DNA of 64,000 nt from Stenotrophomonas maltophilia (GCF_001676385.1 NZ_LYVJ01000003.1:124001-188000); one strand, 5' to 3'. Numbered from the stretch's first letter, positions 43,405 to 52,576 are shown. Numbers and translations: made by a program. Notes: a model not told the origin generated them from the letters alone.

Positions 43405-46400
43405 TCATGGGGCGACGATGCTGGCGGAGTCGCCCTCCTGGCCGATCAGCACGGCGTTGGCCCAATTGGCGCAGACCTGGGCGGGTTGGCTGCCCTGCGC
43501 ACCCAGCGTGCGCAGGCTCAGGGTGGAAAGGCCACGGATGTCCAGCTCCGGCTTGACCACGCCGGGCGCCTTCACCAGGCCGCTGTCGTACAGCAGGCGG
43601 TTGTCGCCCCAAACCTGGAACTGCAGGCCACCGGCGCTGCGGCAGGCGTCGTCGATGCCGAGATCGGCGCGCAGCAGGCGCCAGCCACCCTGAAGGCGCA
43701 GATCGATGCGGCTGCTGGCGCCTACGCCCAGGCCACGACGGAACTGCAGGCCGTTCATGCGCATGCCCGCGTCGCCACGGAAGGACTGGTCGGTGCGCAG
43801 CTGGCTGGCCAGCGCGGCCGGCACCGGCAGCTCGGAGAGATAGCGCTGCCGGGCCGGTCGCTCCGGTTCCTGGTGTTCGAGGATGTGGAAGGTGGACAAC
43901 GCGATCGGGCCGACGTCGCGCGGCTGCAGCGCATCGAACGCGCGGGCGCTGCCCTGGGCCGCAGTGACCATCGGGTCGGTGCTGGCGGCACCGTCGCCTT
44001 CCGGGTTCTGCACGCTCAGCACGCGGAAGCGCAGCAGGCGGCCGGCGTGGGCCGGGAAGCCAATGCGCTGCACGCCTTCCTTCAGCTGCAGGCGGCCACG
44101 CGCGATCGGCTCGCCCCACTCGCCGTTGCTGTCACCCAGGTACACCTCGTAATCGCGTACCTGGCCGTGCTTCCAGTTCTTGTCGTTGCGCGGCGCGATG
44201 TCGATGCCGTCGATCATCTTCCGTTCGCCGAAGCCGATGACCCATTCGTGGGCGCCGGTGCGCACGGCCTGGTTGCGCACGCTGCGGAACCAGGTGTTCG
44301 GATCGTCATCGAAGGCATTCTCCAGGGCATGGCCGGGTTCCTCGGCCGGGCGGTTGACCACCAGCAGGCTGTCGGCCGGCAGCTCGCGGCCCAGCACCGG
44401 TGCGGCCGGGTAGGCATCGTCGGCGCCCGCTGCGGCCACCGCGAAGTCCAGCTGCAGCTGCAGCGGCTGGCGGATGTCCTGGATGGCGGTGCGCACATGC
44501 AGGGTGCCGCGGCGGTCCCTGGCATCGAAGTACCAGCCTTCGCTGGCGCTGTTGAAGGCAGCGGCATCGGCCAGCGCGGGCAGCGCGCGGCCACCGGCCT
44601 GCACCGAACGCGGCGCCTGCCGGCTGAGTACGCGCAGGCCGTAGCGGCGCTGCGCCAGCTGGCCGGTGTACTGGCCCTGCACTGCATCGATCTGCACCTG
44701 CACCGGGCCACTGCCCTGCGCCGGCGCCTGCACGCGGATCTGCTGCGTGCTCGACTCACCGCGCTGGTAGCGGCGGGTGTTGCCATCGTCTTCGTACAGC
44801 GTGTACAGCGAGTCGCCCTGCGGGTACAGGTCGAAGGTCACTTCATCCAGCGGCTTCTCGCCGTCAAACAGCATCGACGGGTACATCGGCAGGATCGCAC
44901 CGGCGCGCACGAACACCGGCAGCGTGGCCAGGTCCACCTGACGGTCGAGCTGGCGGCCATCGGCAGCGGCCTGCACGCGGCGGCCATCCCAGTAGTCGAT
45001 CCAGCCGCCGGCCGGCAGGTGGATGTCGCGGCGCCAGCCACGGCTGGCGGCCTGGCTGCGGTACACCGGCGCGACCAGCAGGTCACGGCCGAGCAGGAAC
45101 TGGTACTTGTAGGTCTCATCCTGCGCATGCGGATCGCGCGGGTGATCCCACATCAGGCCACGCACCGGCGGCGCGCCGGTCTGCGCGGCCTCGTGCACCA
45201 GCCCGTACATGTACGGGGTCAGGCGCATCTTCAATTTCAGGTAATCGCGGTTGATGCTGCGGTACGGCTCGTCGTACCACCACGGGTGCTTGCGCGCGTT
45301 CGACGACCAGCCGCTCATGCCCATCAGCACCGGGGTGAACGCCTTCCACTGCAGGTCGCGGGTGAAGGTCTCGGCACTGCCGCCGAAGATCGCGTCGACG
45401 TCGCCGCTGGCGTAGGCCATGCCGGACAGGCCCGAGCCGACCAGGGTCGGTACGTGCCAGCGGATGTAGTCCCAGCTGCTGCTCTGGTCACCGGTCCAGG
45501 CCACGGCGTAGCGCTGGATGCCGGCCCAGCCCATCACCGTCCACAGGAACGGGCGCGAATCGGAGTTGTCGAGGATGCCGTTGAACGCCTGGCGGTTGGC
45601 GTCCATCGCGAACTGGTAGCCCTTGCCGGTCCAGGCCACGTCCAGCTTCTGCACGCGGCTGCCGGCCTTGCCGACTTCCCAGGCGATCTTGTCGACGCCG
45701 TTCTCGGTCCACAGGCCGGTGCGGAAGCCGTAACCGGCCAGGCCCTTCACCGTTTCCGGCAGCTGCTTGTAGCCGCAGCCGTAGCCATCGTTGGGCAGGA
45801 TCCAGCCACCGGGCATGTCGTTGGCGCGGTACTGCTTGGCCACGCTGTTGATCACATCGGGCGTGGTGCCGGTCGGGCCGTCGCTCCAGCCTTCGGGCAC
45901 GGTGCCGGGCTTCCTGCTGTTGTCGCCGTCGTTGTAGCAATCGGCATCGCCGTAGGACAGCGCCCAGCGCGCGACCATGTTCGGGCGCCCGGTCAGCTGG
46001 GTGTAGCGTTCGATCAGCTTGGGCAGGCCCGCGCCGACGAAATAGTAGGCATCGAAGCGGTCTTCGCGGTGCAGCAGCGTCGCCTGGTCAGGCTCGCGCA
46101 GGTCGTAGCTGCCATTGCTCCAGGTATTGCGCAGCATGCCCCAGCCGCGGCTGCTCAGCAGCATCGGCGCCGGGCTGGGGCGGTCGCCCTCTTCCCAGCC
46201 GCCGGAATAGGACACCTCCAGTTCGCGACCCTTGAACTGGTAGCGCCCGTTCTGCTGGCCACCGCCGAAGTAGCCTTCATCGGCCTGCGAAGACAGCACC
46301 TGCACGCTCTGCGTCGCATCCAGGTCCAGCGGCTGCAGTTCCTGCCACAGCGCGGTGGGTTGGCCGTTGTCCAGACGTTCCAGGCGCAGGCGCAGCGGCT

Positions 46401-46764
46401 GCCGCTGCACATGCAGGACCAGTGCGTCGGTACGCACGCGGATTTCCTGCGCGTCTTCCTCCAGCTGTGCCTGCACGTTCGCCTTGGGCTGCGGCAGCAC
46501 GATCGGTGCGGCCTTGTCACCGGCGCCGGTCAGTTTGCCGTTGCGGCCGGCCTGCACGCGGATGATGTCGGTGGCCGGCAGTTCGATGCGGATGCGCGCG
46601 CCGTTGTCGGTCTGCAGGTCCCAGCCCTGCACGCCGTCGCGGCTGGCGCTGGCGCTGACCGACCGAAGGTTGCCGACCGGCTCGGCCCGGGCCGTCATGG
46701 ACGCCAGCATCAATGCAGGCAACAGGGCCAGCATCAGCGGCGAGCGACGAACGCAGTTTTCCAC
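43405..46764 (-). CDS. Secreted GH31 glycosidase with C-terminal binding modules, probable alpha-N-acetylgalactosaminidase
   Basis: The 1119-aa protein starts at a GTG (46764) with GGGAG upstream and a signal peptide (MENCVRRSPLMLALLPALML...). Residues 30-680 hold the GH31 N-terminal, (beta/alpha)8 and C-terminal beta domains. Acidic candidates are Asp375 (LDVAW) and Asp426 (TGDQ), 51 residues apart as expected for nucleophile and acid/base. WTGDQSSSWDYIRWHVPTLV and ASGDVDAIFGG look like the GH31 subfamily that cleaves alpha-GalNAc rather than alpha-glucosidases. Behind lie an F5/8-type CBM (about 790-930, AFDDDPNTWFRS) and an NPCBM-like domain (about 985-1110, RGLGVGASSRIDL). First gene of the operon. 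Subfamily choice is inference supported by context. Confidence 0.88.
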   Translation of the reverse strand: MENCVRRSPLMLALLPALMLASMTARAEPVGNLRSVSASASRDGVQGWDLQTDNGARIRIELPATDIIRVQAGRNGKLTGAGDKAAPIVLPQPKANVQAQLEEDAQEIRVRTDALVLHVQRQPLRLRLERLDNGQPTALWQELQPLDLDATQSVQVLSSQADEGYFGGGQQNGRYQFKGRELEVSYSGGWEEGDRPSPAPMLLSSRGWGMLRNTWSNGSYDLREPDQATLLHREDRFDAYYFVGAGLPKLIERYTQLTGRPNMVARWALSYGDADCYNDGDNSRKPGTVPEGWSDGPTGTTPDVINSVAKQYRANDMPGGWILPNDGYGCGYKQLPETVKGLAGYGFRTGLWTENGVDKIAWEVGKAGSRVQKLDVAWTGKGYQFAMDANRQAFNGILDNSDSRPFLWTVMGWAGIQRYAVAWTGDQSSSWDYIRWHVPTLVGSGLSGMAYASGDVDAIFGGSAETFTRDLQWKAFTPVLMGMSGWSSNARKHPWWYDEPYRSINRDYLKLKMRLTPYMYGLVHEAAQTGAPPVRGLMWDHPRDPHAQDETYKYQFLLGRDLLVAPVYRSQAASRGWRRDIHLPAGGWIDYWDGRRVQAAADGRQLDRQVDLATLPVFVRAGAILPMYPSMLFDGEKPLDEVTFDLYPQGDSLYTLYEDDGNTRRYQRGESSTQQIRVQAPAQGSGPVQVQIDAVQGQYTGQLAQRRYGLRVLSRQAPRSVQAGGRALPALADAAAFNSASEGWYFDARDRRGTLHVRTAIQDIRQPLQLQLDFAVAAAGADDAYPAAPVLGRELPADSLLVVNRPAEEPGHALENAFDDDPNTWFRSVRNQAVRTGAHEWVIGFGERKMIDGIDIAPRNDKNWKHGQVRDYEVYLGDSNGEWGEPIARGRLQLKEGVQRIGFPAHAGRLLRFRVLSVQNPEGDGAASTDPMVTAAQGSARAFDALQPRDVGPIALSTFHILEHQEPERPARQRYLSELPVPAALASQLRTDQSFRGDAGMRMNGLQFRRGLGVGASSRIDLRLQGGWRLLRADLGIDDACRSAGGLQFQVWGDNRLLYDSGLVKAPGVVKPELDIRGLSTLSLRTLGAQGSQPAQVCANWANAVLIGQEGDSASIVAP

Positions 46765-46795
46765 GCGGACTCCCAACCCGTTCACCGGGCGTTTC

Positions 46796-47046
46796 GAAAG
46801 CGATTGGGCCGACTCTAGGGCAGCGATTCGAAAGATGTCAACAAATTGAAAGGAAAAAGGAAGATATATTCTGGTTAAACGAAAGTTGGTGCGTCGCAAT
46901 ACTTTGTGTAACCGCTTGCAGCCCCCCGTTAAGCGTTGTGCGATACCGCATTTCGCCGGTCCTTTCGTTTTGTGGCGCCGGAACGCCGGAGAAAGGACCA
47001 GGCTCGTTTTCTTTCTTTTTACTTTCGCTATTTGACATTTCGAAAG
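46796..47046. promoter_or_regulatory. Cluster of nine AgaR-type CTTTC/GAAAG boxes
   Basis: GAAAG occurs at 46796, 46830, 46848, 46881, 46991 and 47042, and CTTTC at 46962, 47011 and 47022 (first base given). Proteobacterial AgaR repressors recognise CTTTC in multiple copies and arrangements. All nine lie in the 321-base gap between the GH31 operon and agaS, and an agaR gene is in the plus-strand operon. The four left-hand copies read CTTTC on the minus strand, toward GH31. Confidence 0.75.
46812..46841 (-). promoter_or_regulatory. Sigma70 promoter of the GH31-TonB receptor-GH109 operon
   Basis: On the minus strand TTGACA (46841-46836) and TAGAGT (46817-46812) are spaced by 18 bases. The expected start of transcription near 46805 leaves a leader of about 40 bases to the GTG at 46764. 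One CTTTC box (46834-46830) lies in the spacer and another (46800-46796) just after the start point, ideal for repression. Confidence 0.6.
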
Positions 47047-47085
47047 AAAACGCAGATGGTGCGCTGGCCCAACTGGAACCTCCGA

Positions 47086-48240
47086 ATGGACGTCACCCTG
47101 CTTTCCGATGTGTCCGCCTGGCAGCGCCGGGGCGGAGCCGATACCGCTACCGAGATCGCCCAGCAGCCTGCGCTGTGGGACACCCTCGCCGACGACCTGT
47201 CAGGTGCCCGCGACCGCCTGCAGGCCTTCCTCGGCGACAGTCTCAACGACCCCAACCAACGCGTGCTGTTCACCGGCGCCGGCAGCTCCGGCTTCATCGC
47301 CGAGATGGTGGCCGACGCGATCAATGCGCAGTGGCCGGCCGAGGTGCGCGTGGTGCACACCACCAGCCTGCTGACCCACCCGGCGCTGTACCTGCAGCGC
47401 GACCGCCCGACCCTGCTGGTCTCGTTCGGCCGCAGTGGTTCCAGCCCGGAAAGCGTGGCAGCGGTGGACCGCGTGCGCAGCGATGTGGATGACGCGCGCT
47501 TCCTTGACATCACCTGCAACGCCGATGGCGAACTGGCCCGTCGTGGCGCCGGCCGTGCCGATACCTGCACCCTGCTGATGCCGTCGGCCAGCTGCGACCG
47601 CGCTTTCGCCATGACCAGCAGCCTGACCTGCATGCTGCTGGCCGCACTGACCGTGTTCGATCATTCGCCGTGGGAGGCGCGCGTGGCGCGCCTGAAGCAG
47701 ATCGCCGCGCTGGCCCGCGAAGGCCAGGCGCAGTGGGATGCACCTGTCGCCGCACTCGCGCAGCGCCCCTTCAACCGCGTAATCTACCTGGGCAGTGGCC
47801 CGCTGGAAGCCCTGGCGCGTGAGTGTGCGTTGAAGGTGCTGGAGCTGACTGCCGGCCGCGTGCTGGCCCTGGCCAACACGCCGCTGGGCTTCCGTCATGG
47901 CCCGAAGTCGACGCTGGATGGCAACACCCTGGTGGTAGTGCTGCGCAGCGCGCAGCCACTGGCCCGCCGCTACGAACAGGACCTGCTGGAAGAACTTCGC
48001 CGCGACGGCGTGGCCGGCCAGGTGCTGGCGATCGGCCCGCATTCGGACATCGGCGCCGATGACGACTACACCCTCACCGTACCGCCGCTGGAAGATCCGT
48101 GGCTGGCGCCGGTGTGGCTGGGCTTCGCGCAGCTGTTCGCGCTGCAGCGCTCGGCCACGCTGGGCCTGACCCCGGACAACCCGTTCCCGGACGGCACCGT
48201 CAACCGCGTCGTCAAGGGCGTCACCATCCACCATGGCTGA
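47086..48240 (+). CDS. agaS: SIS-domain galactosamine-6-phosphate deaminase/isomerase AgaS
   Basis: The 384-aa cytoplasmic protein has two SIS domains (about 25-190 and 205-370). Signature stretches are LFTGAGSSGFIAEMV, VSFGRSGSSPESVAAVD, AMTSSLTCMLLA, ALKVLELTAGRVLAL, LGFRHGPKS and GTVNRVVKGVTIHH, all shared with E. coli AgaS. AgaS converts galactosamine-6-phosphate to tagatose-6-phosphate and ammonia. The ATG at 47086 gives the same length as the E. coli protein; an ATG at 47056 would add ten residues. First gene of the plus-strand operon; it overlaps the kinase gene by 8 bases. AgaR boxes lie directly upstream. Confidence 0.92.
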   Translation: MDVTLLSDVSAWQRRGGADTATEIAQQPALWDTLADDLSGARDRLQAFLGDSLNDPNQRVLFTGAGSSGFIAEMVADAINAQWPAEVRVVHTTSLLTHPALYLQRDRPTLLVSFGRSGSSPESVAAVDRVRSDVDDARFLDITCNADGELARRGAGRADTCTLLMPSASCDRAFAMTSSLTCMLLAALTVFDHSPWEARVARLKQIAALAREGQAQWDAPVAALAQRPFNRVIYLGSGPLEALARECALKVLELTAGRVLALANTPLGFRHGPKSTLDGNTLVVVLRSAQPLARRYEQDLLEELRRDGVAGQVLAIGPHSDIGADDDYTLTVPPLEDPWLAPVWLGFAQLFALQRSATLGLTPDNPFPDGTVNRVVKGVTIHHG

Positions 48241-49171
48241 GCTGATCGCCCACGCCTGCTACGGCATCGACATCGGCGGCACCAAGATCGAGCTGGTGGC
48301 GTGCGATGCGGCGATGCAGGTCACCTGGCGCCGCCGCGTGGCCACCCCGCAAGGCGACTACGGCAGCTTCCTGCAGGCGGTGGTGGCGCTGGTGGCCGAG
48401 GCCGACGCCGCACTTGGGCGCAGCGATGCGGCCATCGGCATCGCCCTGCCCGGCGTGCGTGACCGCCGCAGCGGCCGCCAGCTCAGCGCGAATGTGCCCG
48501 CACTGACCGGCCAATGCGTGGCGCAGGATCTGCAGGCGCGCCTGCCGCGCCCGCTGCATTTCGGCAACGACCTGCAGTGCTTTGCCCTGTCTGAAGCCCA
48601 TGGCGGTGCCGCCGACGGCTACGCCAGCATGTTCGGTGCCATCCTCGGCACCGGCGCCGGTGGCGGTTTCTGCCTGCACGGCCGGCTGCTGTCCGGCTTC
48701 AATGGCCTGGCCGGCGAATGGGGCCACTGGAGCGTTCCCGGCCACCTGCTGCAGCGCCACGGCCTGCCGCTGCTGGACTGCGGCTGCGGCCTGCAGGGCT
48801 GCGTGGAGCGCTATGTCTCCGGCAGCGGTGTGGCCATGGTCGAACGTCACCTCGGTGGCAGCGCCGCCGATGCCAGCGCGGTGATTGCCCTGGCCGAGGC
48901 CGGCGATGCCCGCGCGCGCAAAGCGCTGGACATCCATCGCGACCTGCTCGGCCACAGCCTGGCCGCACTGGTGTTGGCGCTGGACCCGCACGTGATCGTG
49001 CTCGGCGGCGGCCTCTCGCAGTACGCGCCGCTGTACCAGCAGCTGCCGGCCGCCATCGCCACCCATCTGTTCAATGGCGTGCAGGTCCCCCCGATCGTGC
49101 CGCCACGGTTCGGCGATGCCGGTGGCGCACGTGGCGCTGCCCTGCTCGCCTGCCAGCCCTCGTTTTCCTGA
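48233..49171 (+). CDS. agaK: ROK-family sugar kinase, probable N-acetylgalactosamine kinase (AgaK-like)
   Basis: The 312-aa ROK protein has the phosphate-binding motif DIGGTKIEL, the catalytic Asp in HFGNDLQC, GAILGTGAGGGF, and the zinc-binding ROK signature CGCGLQGCVE preceded by GEWGHW. ROK kinases phosphorylate hexoses; N-acetylhexosamine kinases such as NagK carry the same zinc motif. Between agaS and agaZ in an AgaR-controlled operon with a nagA-type deacetylase, it most likely makes GalNAc-6-phosphate. The product of import through an MFS carrier is unphosphorylated, so a kinase is required. Specificity is inferred from context. It overlaps agaS by 8 bases. Confidence 0.88.
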   Translation: MAELIAHACYGIDIGGTKIELVACDAAMQVTWRRRVATPQGDYGSFLQAVVALVAEADAALGRSDAAIGIALPGVRDRRSGRQLSANVPALTGQCVAQDLQARLPRPLHFGNDLQCFALSEAHGGAADGYASMFGAILGTGAGGGFCLHGRLLSGFNGLAGEWGHWSVPGHLLQRHGLPLLDCGCGLQGCVERYVSGSGVAMVERHLGGSAADASAVIALAEAGDARARKALDIHRDLLGHSLAALVLALDPHVIVLGGGLSQYAPLYQQLPAAIATHLFNGVQVPPIVPPRFGDAGGARGAALLACQPSFS

Positions 49172-49188
49172 TTGACCGGAGCGTGACC

Positions 49189-50523
49189 ATGTCCCCGTTG
49201 CAGACCCTGCTTGCTTCCCACCGCGCCGGCGCCAACGTCGGCCTGTACAGCGTCTGCTGCAGCAACGAGCAGGTGCTGCGCGCGGCCATGCACGTGGCGC
49301 TGGCGCATGGCACCGTGCTGCTGGTCGAGGCCACCTCCAACCAGGTCGACCAGTTCGGTGGCTACACCGGCATGACCCCGCCGCAGTACCGCGATTACGT
49401 GGGCGCGCTGGCCGATGAGGAAGGCTTCCCGCGCGAGCGGCTGGTCCTGGGCGGCGACCACCTTGGCCCGAATGCCTGGCAGAAGCGCCCGGCCGTCGAA
49501 GCGATGGCCCACGCGCGCGTGCTGATCGAAGCCTACGTCGCCGCCGGTTTCCACAAGATCCACCTCGATTGCAGCATGTCCTGCGCCGACGATCCGGTGC
49601 CGCTGCCCGATGCCATCGTCGCCGCACGCTCGGCCGAGCTGGCCGAGATCGCCGAGCGCACCGCCGCCGAACACGGCCTGCCGCCGCCGGTCTACGTGAT
49701 CGGCACCGAAGTGCCGATCCCCGGTGGCGAAGCTTCCCTCGCCGACGGCCTGCAGGTGACCACGCCAGCCGCCGCCGCGCAGACCCTGGCCATCCATCGG
49801 CAGGCGTTCGATACGCCACAGCTGCGCGATGCGTGGCAGCGTGTGATCGCGATGGTGGTGCAGCCGGGCGTGGACTTCGACCACAGCAGCGTGCACGAAT
49901 ACGACGCGGCCGCCGCCCACGAACTGGCCGACTTCCTCGAGCAGCAGCCGCGCATCGTGTTCGAAGCGCATTCGACCGACTACCAGCGCGAAAGCGGCCT
50001 GCATGCGCTGGTGCGCGACCACTTCGCCATCCTCAAGGTCGGCCCGGCGGCTACCTTCGCCTATCGCGAAGCGTTGTTCGCGCTGGCGGCGATCGAAGCC
50101 GAACTGCTGCCGGCAGCGCAGTGCTCGCGCCTGCCGCAGGTGCTGGATGAGGTGATGGTGGCGCAGCCGAAGTACTGGCAGGCCTACTACCAGGGCGATG
50201 AGGCGGCACTGCGCCTGCTGCGCAGCTATTCCTTCAGCGACCGCTGCCGTTACTACTGGGGTGAGCCGGCGCTGGTGCAGGCGGTGCAGACCCTGTTCGC
50301 CAACCTGGAACAGTACGCGCCGCCGCTGGTGCTGCTCAGCCAGTACCTTCCGGAGCAGTACCGCGCGGTGCGCGAAGGCACCCTGGCCAACACCCCCACC
50401 GCACTGGTGCAGCACCGGATCGGCCTGTGCCTGGGCGAGTACGCCCGCGCCTGCAGCGCCAACCAGGCCGGAGCCCGCAGGCAGAACGCAAGTTCGGCTG
50501 CCGGCGTTCCTGCGAACGGCTAA
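49189..50523 (+). CDS. agaZ: D-tagatose-bisphosphate aldolase non-catalytic subunit-like protein AgaZ (GatZ/KbaZ family)
   Basis: The 444-aa protein belongs to the GatZ/KbaZ/AgaZ family, by length and by stretches such as VLLVEATSNQVDQFGGYTGM, LVLGGDHLGPNAWQ, LDCSMSCADD, YVIGTEVPIPGGE and FEAHSTDYQ. In E. coli it is the accessory subunit of the class II tagatose-1,6-bisphosphate aldolase. AgaZ has also been proposed to act as tagatose-6-phosphate kinase in proteobacterial GalNAc pathways. The catalytic partner AgaY/GatY is not in this window, which makes its exact role worth noting. The C-terminal 25 residues are low-complexity. GGAG precedes the ATG. Confidence 0.9.
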   Translation: MSPLQTLLASHRAGANVGLYSVCCSNEQVLRAAMHVALAHGTVLLVEATSNQVDQFGGYTGMTPPQYRDYVGALADEEGFPRERLVLGGDHLGPNAWQKRPAVEAMAHARVLIEAYVAAGFHKIHLDCSMSCADDPVPLPDAIVAARSAELAEIAERTAAEHGLPPPVYVIGTEVPIPGGEASLADGLQVTTPAAAAQTLAIHRQAFDTPQLRDAWQRVIAMVVQPGVDFDHSSVHEYDAAAAHELADFLEQQPRIVFEAHSTDYQRESGLHALVRDHFAILKVGPAATFAYREALFALAAIEAELLPAAQCSRLPQVLDEVMVAQPKYWQAYYQGDEAALRLLRSYSFSDRCRYYWGEPALVQAVQTLFANLEQYAPPLVLLSQYLPEQYRAVREGTLANTPTALVQHRIGLCLGEYARACSANQAGARRQNASSAAGVPANG

Positions 50524-50550
50524 TCTCTACCTTTCCCTGCGAAACCGAGA

Positions 50551-51333
50551 ATGGCCATGCGCAACACCCGCTCCCGCCGGCAACAGATCCTGCAGCTGCT
50601 GATCGAGCACGGCTCGGTGCAGGTCGCCGATCTGGTCGAGCGCTTCGGCGTATCGGCGGTGACGATCCGTGCCGACCTGACCCACTTCGAGTCGCAGGGC
50701 CTGGCCACCCGCACCCACGGCGGCGCCACCCTGGTGCGCACGCCGCCGCAGGAACAGGACATCCACGAGAAGGACGCACTGAACCTGCCGCTGAAGGAGT
50801 CGATCGGTGCGCGCTCCGCGCGGCTGGTGCGGCCGGGCGATAACATCATCATCGACTCGGGCTCGACGACGATGACCCTGGCCCGCCACCTGCGCGCCCA
50901 TCGCGACGTGACGGTAATGACCAACGGCCTGAACATCGCCTGGGAACTGGCCAACGCGCCGGGCATCACCGTGCTGCTCACCGGTGGCCTGCTGCGCCAG
51001 CAGTCGCTCTCGCTGCAGGGCAGCCAGGCCGAAGCGAGCCTGAACTCCTACAGCTTCGATACCCTGTTCCTGGGCGTGGATGGCCTGGACCTGCAGTTTG
51101 GCCTGACCACCCACGATGAGGCCGAAGCCCGGCTCAACCACCGCATGGTCGAGCGCGCACGCCGCGTCGTGGTGCTGACCGACGCCTCCAAGTTCGGCCG
51201 CGTCAGCCTGCACCGCATCGCTCGCCTGGACCAGATCCACGCCATCATCACCGACGCCGGCATCGACGATGCGACCTGCGAGGGACTGCAGCGACTTGGC
51301 ATCGAAGTGATCATCGCCGAGCCCGCCGCATGA
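50551..51333 (+). CDS. agaR: DeoR-family repressor of GalNAc genes, AgaR
   Basis: The 260-aa regulator has an N-terminal winged HTH (RRQQILQLLIEHGSVQVADL, then FGVSAVTIRADLTHFESQGL) and a C-terminal DeoR sugar-phosphate sensor domain (IGARSARLVRPGDNIIIDSG, ADADSKFG-like VLTDASKFGRV). DeoR regulators of this kind are relieved by phosphosugars. Embedded in the aga operon, it would bind the CTTTC boxes at 46796-47046. One further CTTTC lies in its own leader at 50531. Its stop overlaps the deacetylase start (ATGA). Confidence 0.9.
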   Translation: MAMRNTRSRRQQILQLLIEHGSVQVADLVERFGVSAVTIRADLTHFESQGLATRTHGGATLVRTPPQEQDIHEKDALNLPLKESIGARSARLVRPGDNIIIDSGSTTMTLARHLRAHRDVTVMTNGLNIAWELANAPGITVLLTGGLLRQQSLSLQGSQAEASLNSYSFDTLFLGVDGLDLQFGLTTHDEAEARLNHRMVERARRVVVLTDASKFGRVSLHRIARLDQIHAIITDAGIDDATCEGLQRLGIEVIIAEPAA

Positions 51334-52445
51334 CCGACACCCGTTCCCTGCAAGGCCGCGTCCTTACCCCGCTGGGTTGGCGGCGCGGGCTCGTCCACTT
51401 CGATTCGCACGTGCGCCAGTTGCAGGTGGACGACCACAGCGGCGGCGATGACCCGCAGCTGCCGGTGATCCTGCCCGGCTTCATCGACCTGCATGTGCAT
51501 GGCGCGGCCGGCGTGGACCTGATGCAGGGCGGCGACGTGGCACGCACCATCGCCCGCACGCATCTGCGCTTTGGGACCACCACGCTGCTGGCAACCACCA
51601 TGACCGCCGGCCTGGACGAGATCGAGCATGCGCTGCGTGGCGTGGCCGCGGCGATGGACGCGCCCGATGCCGAGGCCGCCTGCATTGCCGGCGTGCACCT
51701 GGAAGGTCCGTTCATCAGCCCGCAGCGCCTGGGCGCGCAACCCAACCGCACGATCGAGGCCACGCTGGCGCTGGTGCAGCAGCTGCATGCGCTGGCGCCG
51801 ATCCGGGTCATGACACTGGCGCCGGAGATCGGTGAGCACACCGCACTGATTCCCGCGCTTTCAGCGATGGGCATCCGCGTGCAGCTCGGCCACAGCGCCG
51901 GCACCTACGATGAAGGCGTGGCCGCACTGCGGGCCGGCGCGTCCGGCTTCACCCACCTGTTCAACGGCATGACCGGCGTCGATCACTATCGCCCGGGCAT
52001 CGCGGCGGCGGCACTGGCACATGCGCAGTACGCCGAGATCATTCCCGACCTGCAGCACATCCACCCCGGCGTGATCCGGCTGGCCGCGCGCGCGATTCCG
52101 CGCCTGTACGCGGTGACCGACGCGACCGCCGCTACCGGCATGCCCGATGGCGAGTACGCCCTGGGCGAGCAGCGCGTGCACAAGTGTGGCGGTTGCGTGC
52201 GCCTGGCCACCGGTTCGCTGGCGGGCAGCGCGCTGACCATGGACCAGGCGCTGCGCAACCTGGTGCGCGTGGGCCTGGAGCTGGCCGACGCATCGCAGCG
52301 CGTGTCCACCTTCCCGGCCGACTACCTGGGCCTGGGCGATCGCGGCCGCATCGCGCCCGACGCCCGTGCCGACCTGGTGGTACTGGACGCCGAACTGCGC
52401 CTGCTGCAGGTGGTCATCGGTGGGCGCCTGGTCGATCTGACCTGA
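51330..52445 (+). CDS. agaA: N-acetylgalactosamine-6-phosphate deacetylase (NagA/AgaA type)
   Basis: The 371-aa amidohydrolase has the metal motif DLHVHGAAGVD, the catalytic stretch GVHLEGPFISPQRLGAQ, VQLGHSAGTYDEGV with the metal-ligand His, THLFNGMTGVDHYRPG, and VTDATAATGMPDGEY with the catalytic Asp. These define NagA-type deacetylases, which remove acetate from N-acetylhexosamine-6-phosphates. In an aga operon the substrate is expected to be GalNAc-6-phosphate, giving galactosamine-6-phosphate for AgaS. The ATG overlaps the agaR stop. The distinction between GlcNAc and GalNAc specificity is by context only. A REP pair follows its stop. Confidence 0.9.
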   Translation: MTDTRSLQGRVLTPLGWRRGLVHFDSHVRQLQVDDHSGGDDPQLPVILPGFIDLHVHGAAGVDLMQGGDVARTIARTHLRFGTTTLLATTMTAGLDEIEHALRGVAAAMDAPDAEAACIAGVHLEGPFISPQRLGAQPNRTIEATLALVQQLHALAPIRVMTLAPEIGEHTALIPALSAMGIRVQLGHSAGTYDEGVAALRAGASGFTHLFNGMTGVDHYRPGIAAAALAHAQYAEIIPDLQHIHPGVIRLAARAIPRLYAVTDATAATGMPDGEYALGEQRVHKCGGCVRLATGSLAGSALTMDQALRNLVRVGLELADASQRVSTFPADYLGLGDRGRIAPDARADLVVLDAELRLLQVVIGGRLVDLT

Positions 52446-52482
52446 CGCAAGCGATGCGGCCCGGATGCCGCGCGGGCTCCCT

Positions 52483-52576
52483 GTAGAGCCGAGCCATGCT
52501 CGGCTCACCGCGCGAAGCGCGGCATGGGGAACCTCGATATCGGAACGGAAAGCAGCCGAGCATGGCTCGGCTCTAC
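52483..52576. repeat. Inverted pair of SMAG REP elements in the aga operon
   Basis: GTAGAGCCGAGCC at 52483 onward with arm GCTCGGCT to 52505, and the inverse unit at 52554-52576 ending in CTCTAC, face each other 48 bases apart between the deacetylase and the MFS carrier gene. A variant ending GGCGCTAC follows near 52616. The pair probably folds in the mRNA and may uncouple expression of the carrier. Confidence 0.85.

Noticed and set aside
43486..46818. 1110-codon open frame on the plus strand opposite the GH31 gene
   Set aside because: It is the antisense shadow of a high-GC gene: composition is Val/Ala/Arg/His/Gln-rich, with no start site or motif, and the minus-strand GH31 frame has domains and a ribosome binding site.
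46780..47056. TTGACA at 47032 as the agaS promoter
   Set aside because: No -10 hexamer lies 16-18 bases downstream and the coding start would be too close. It was not called as a promoter.
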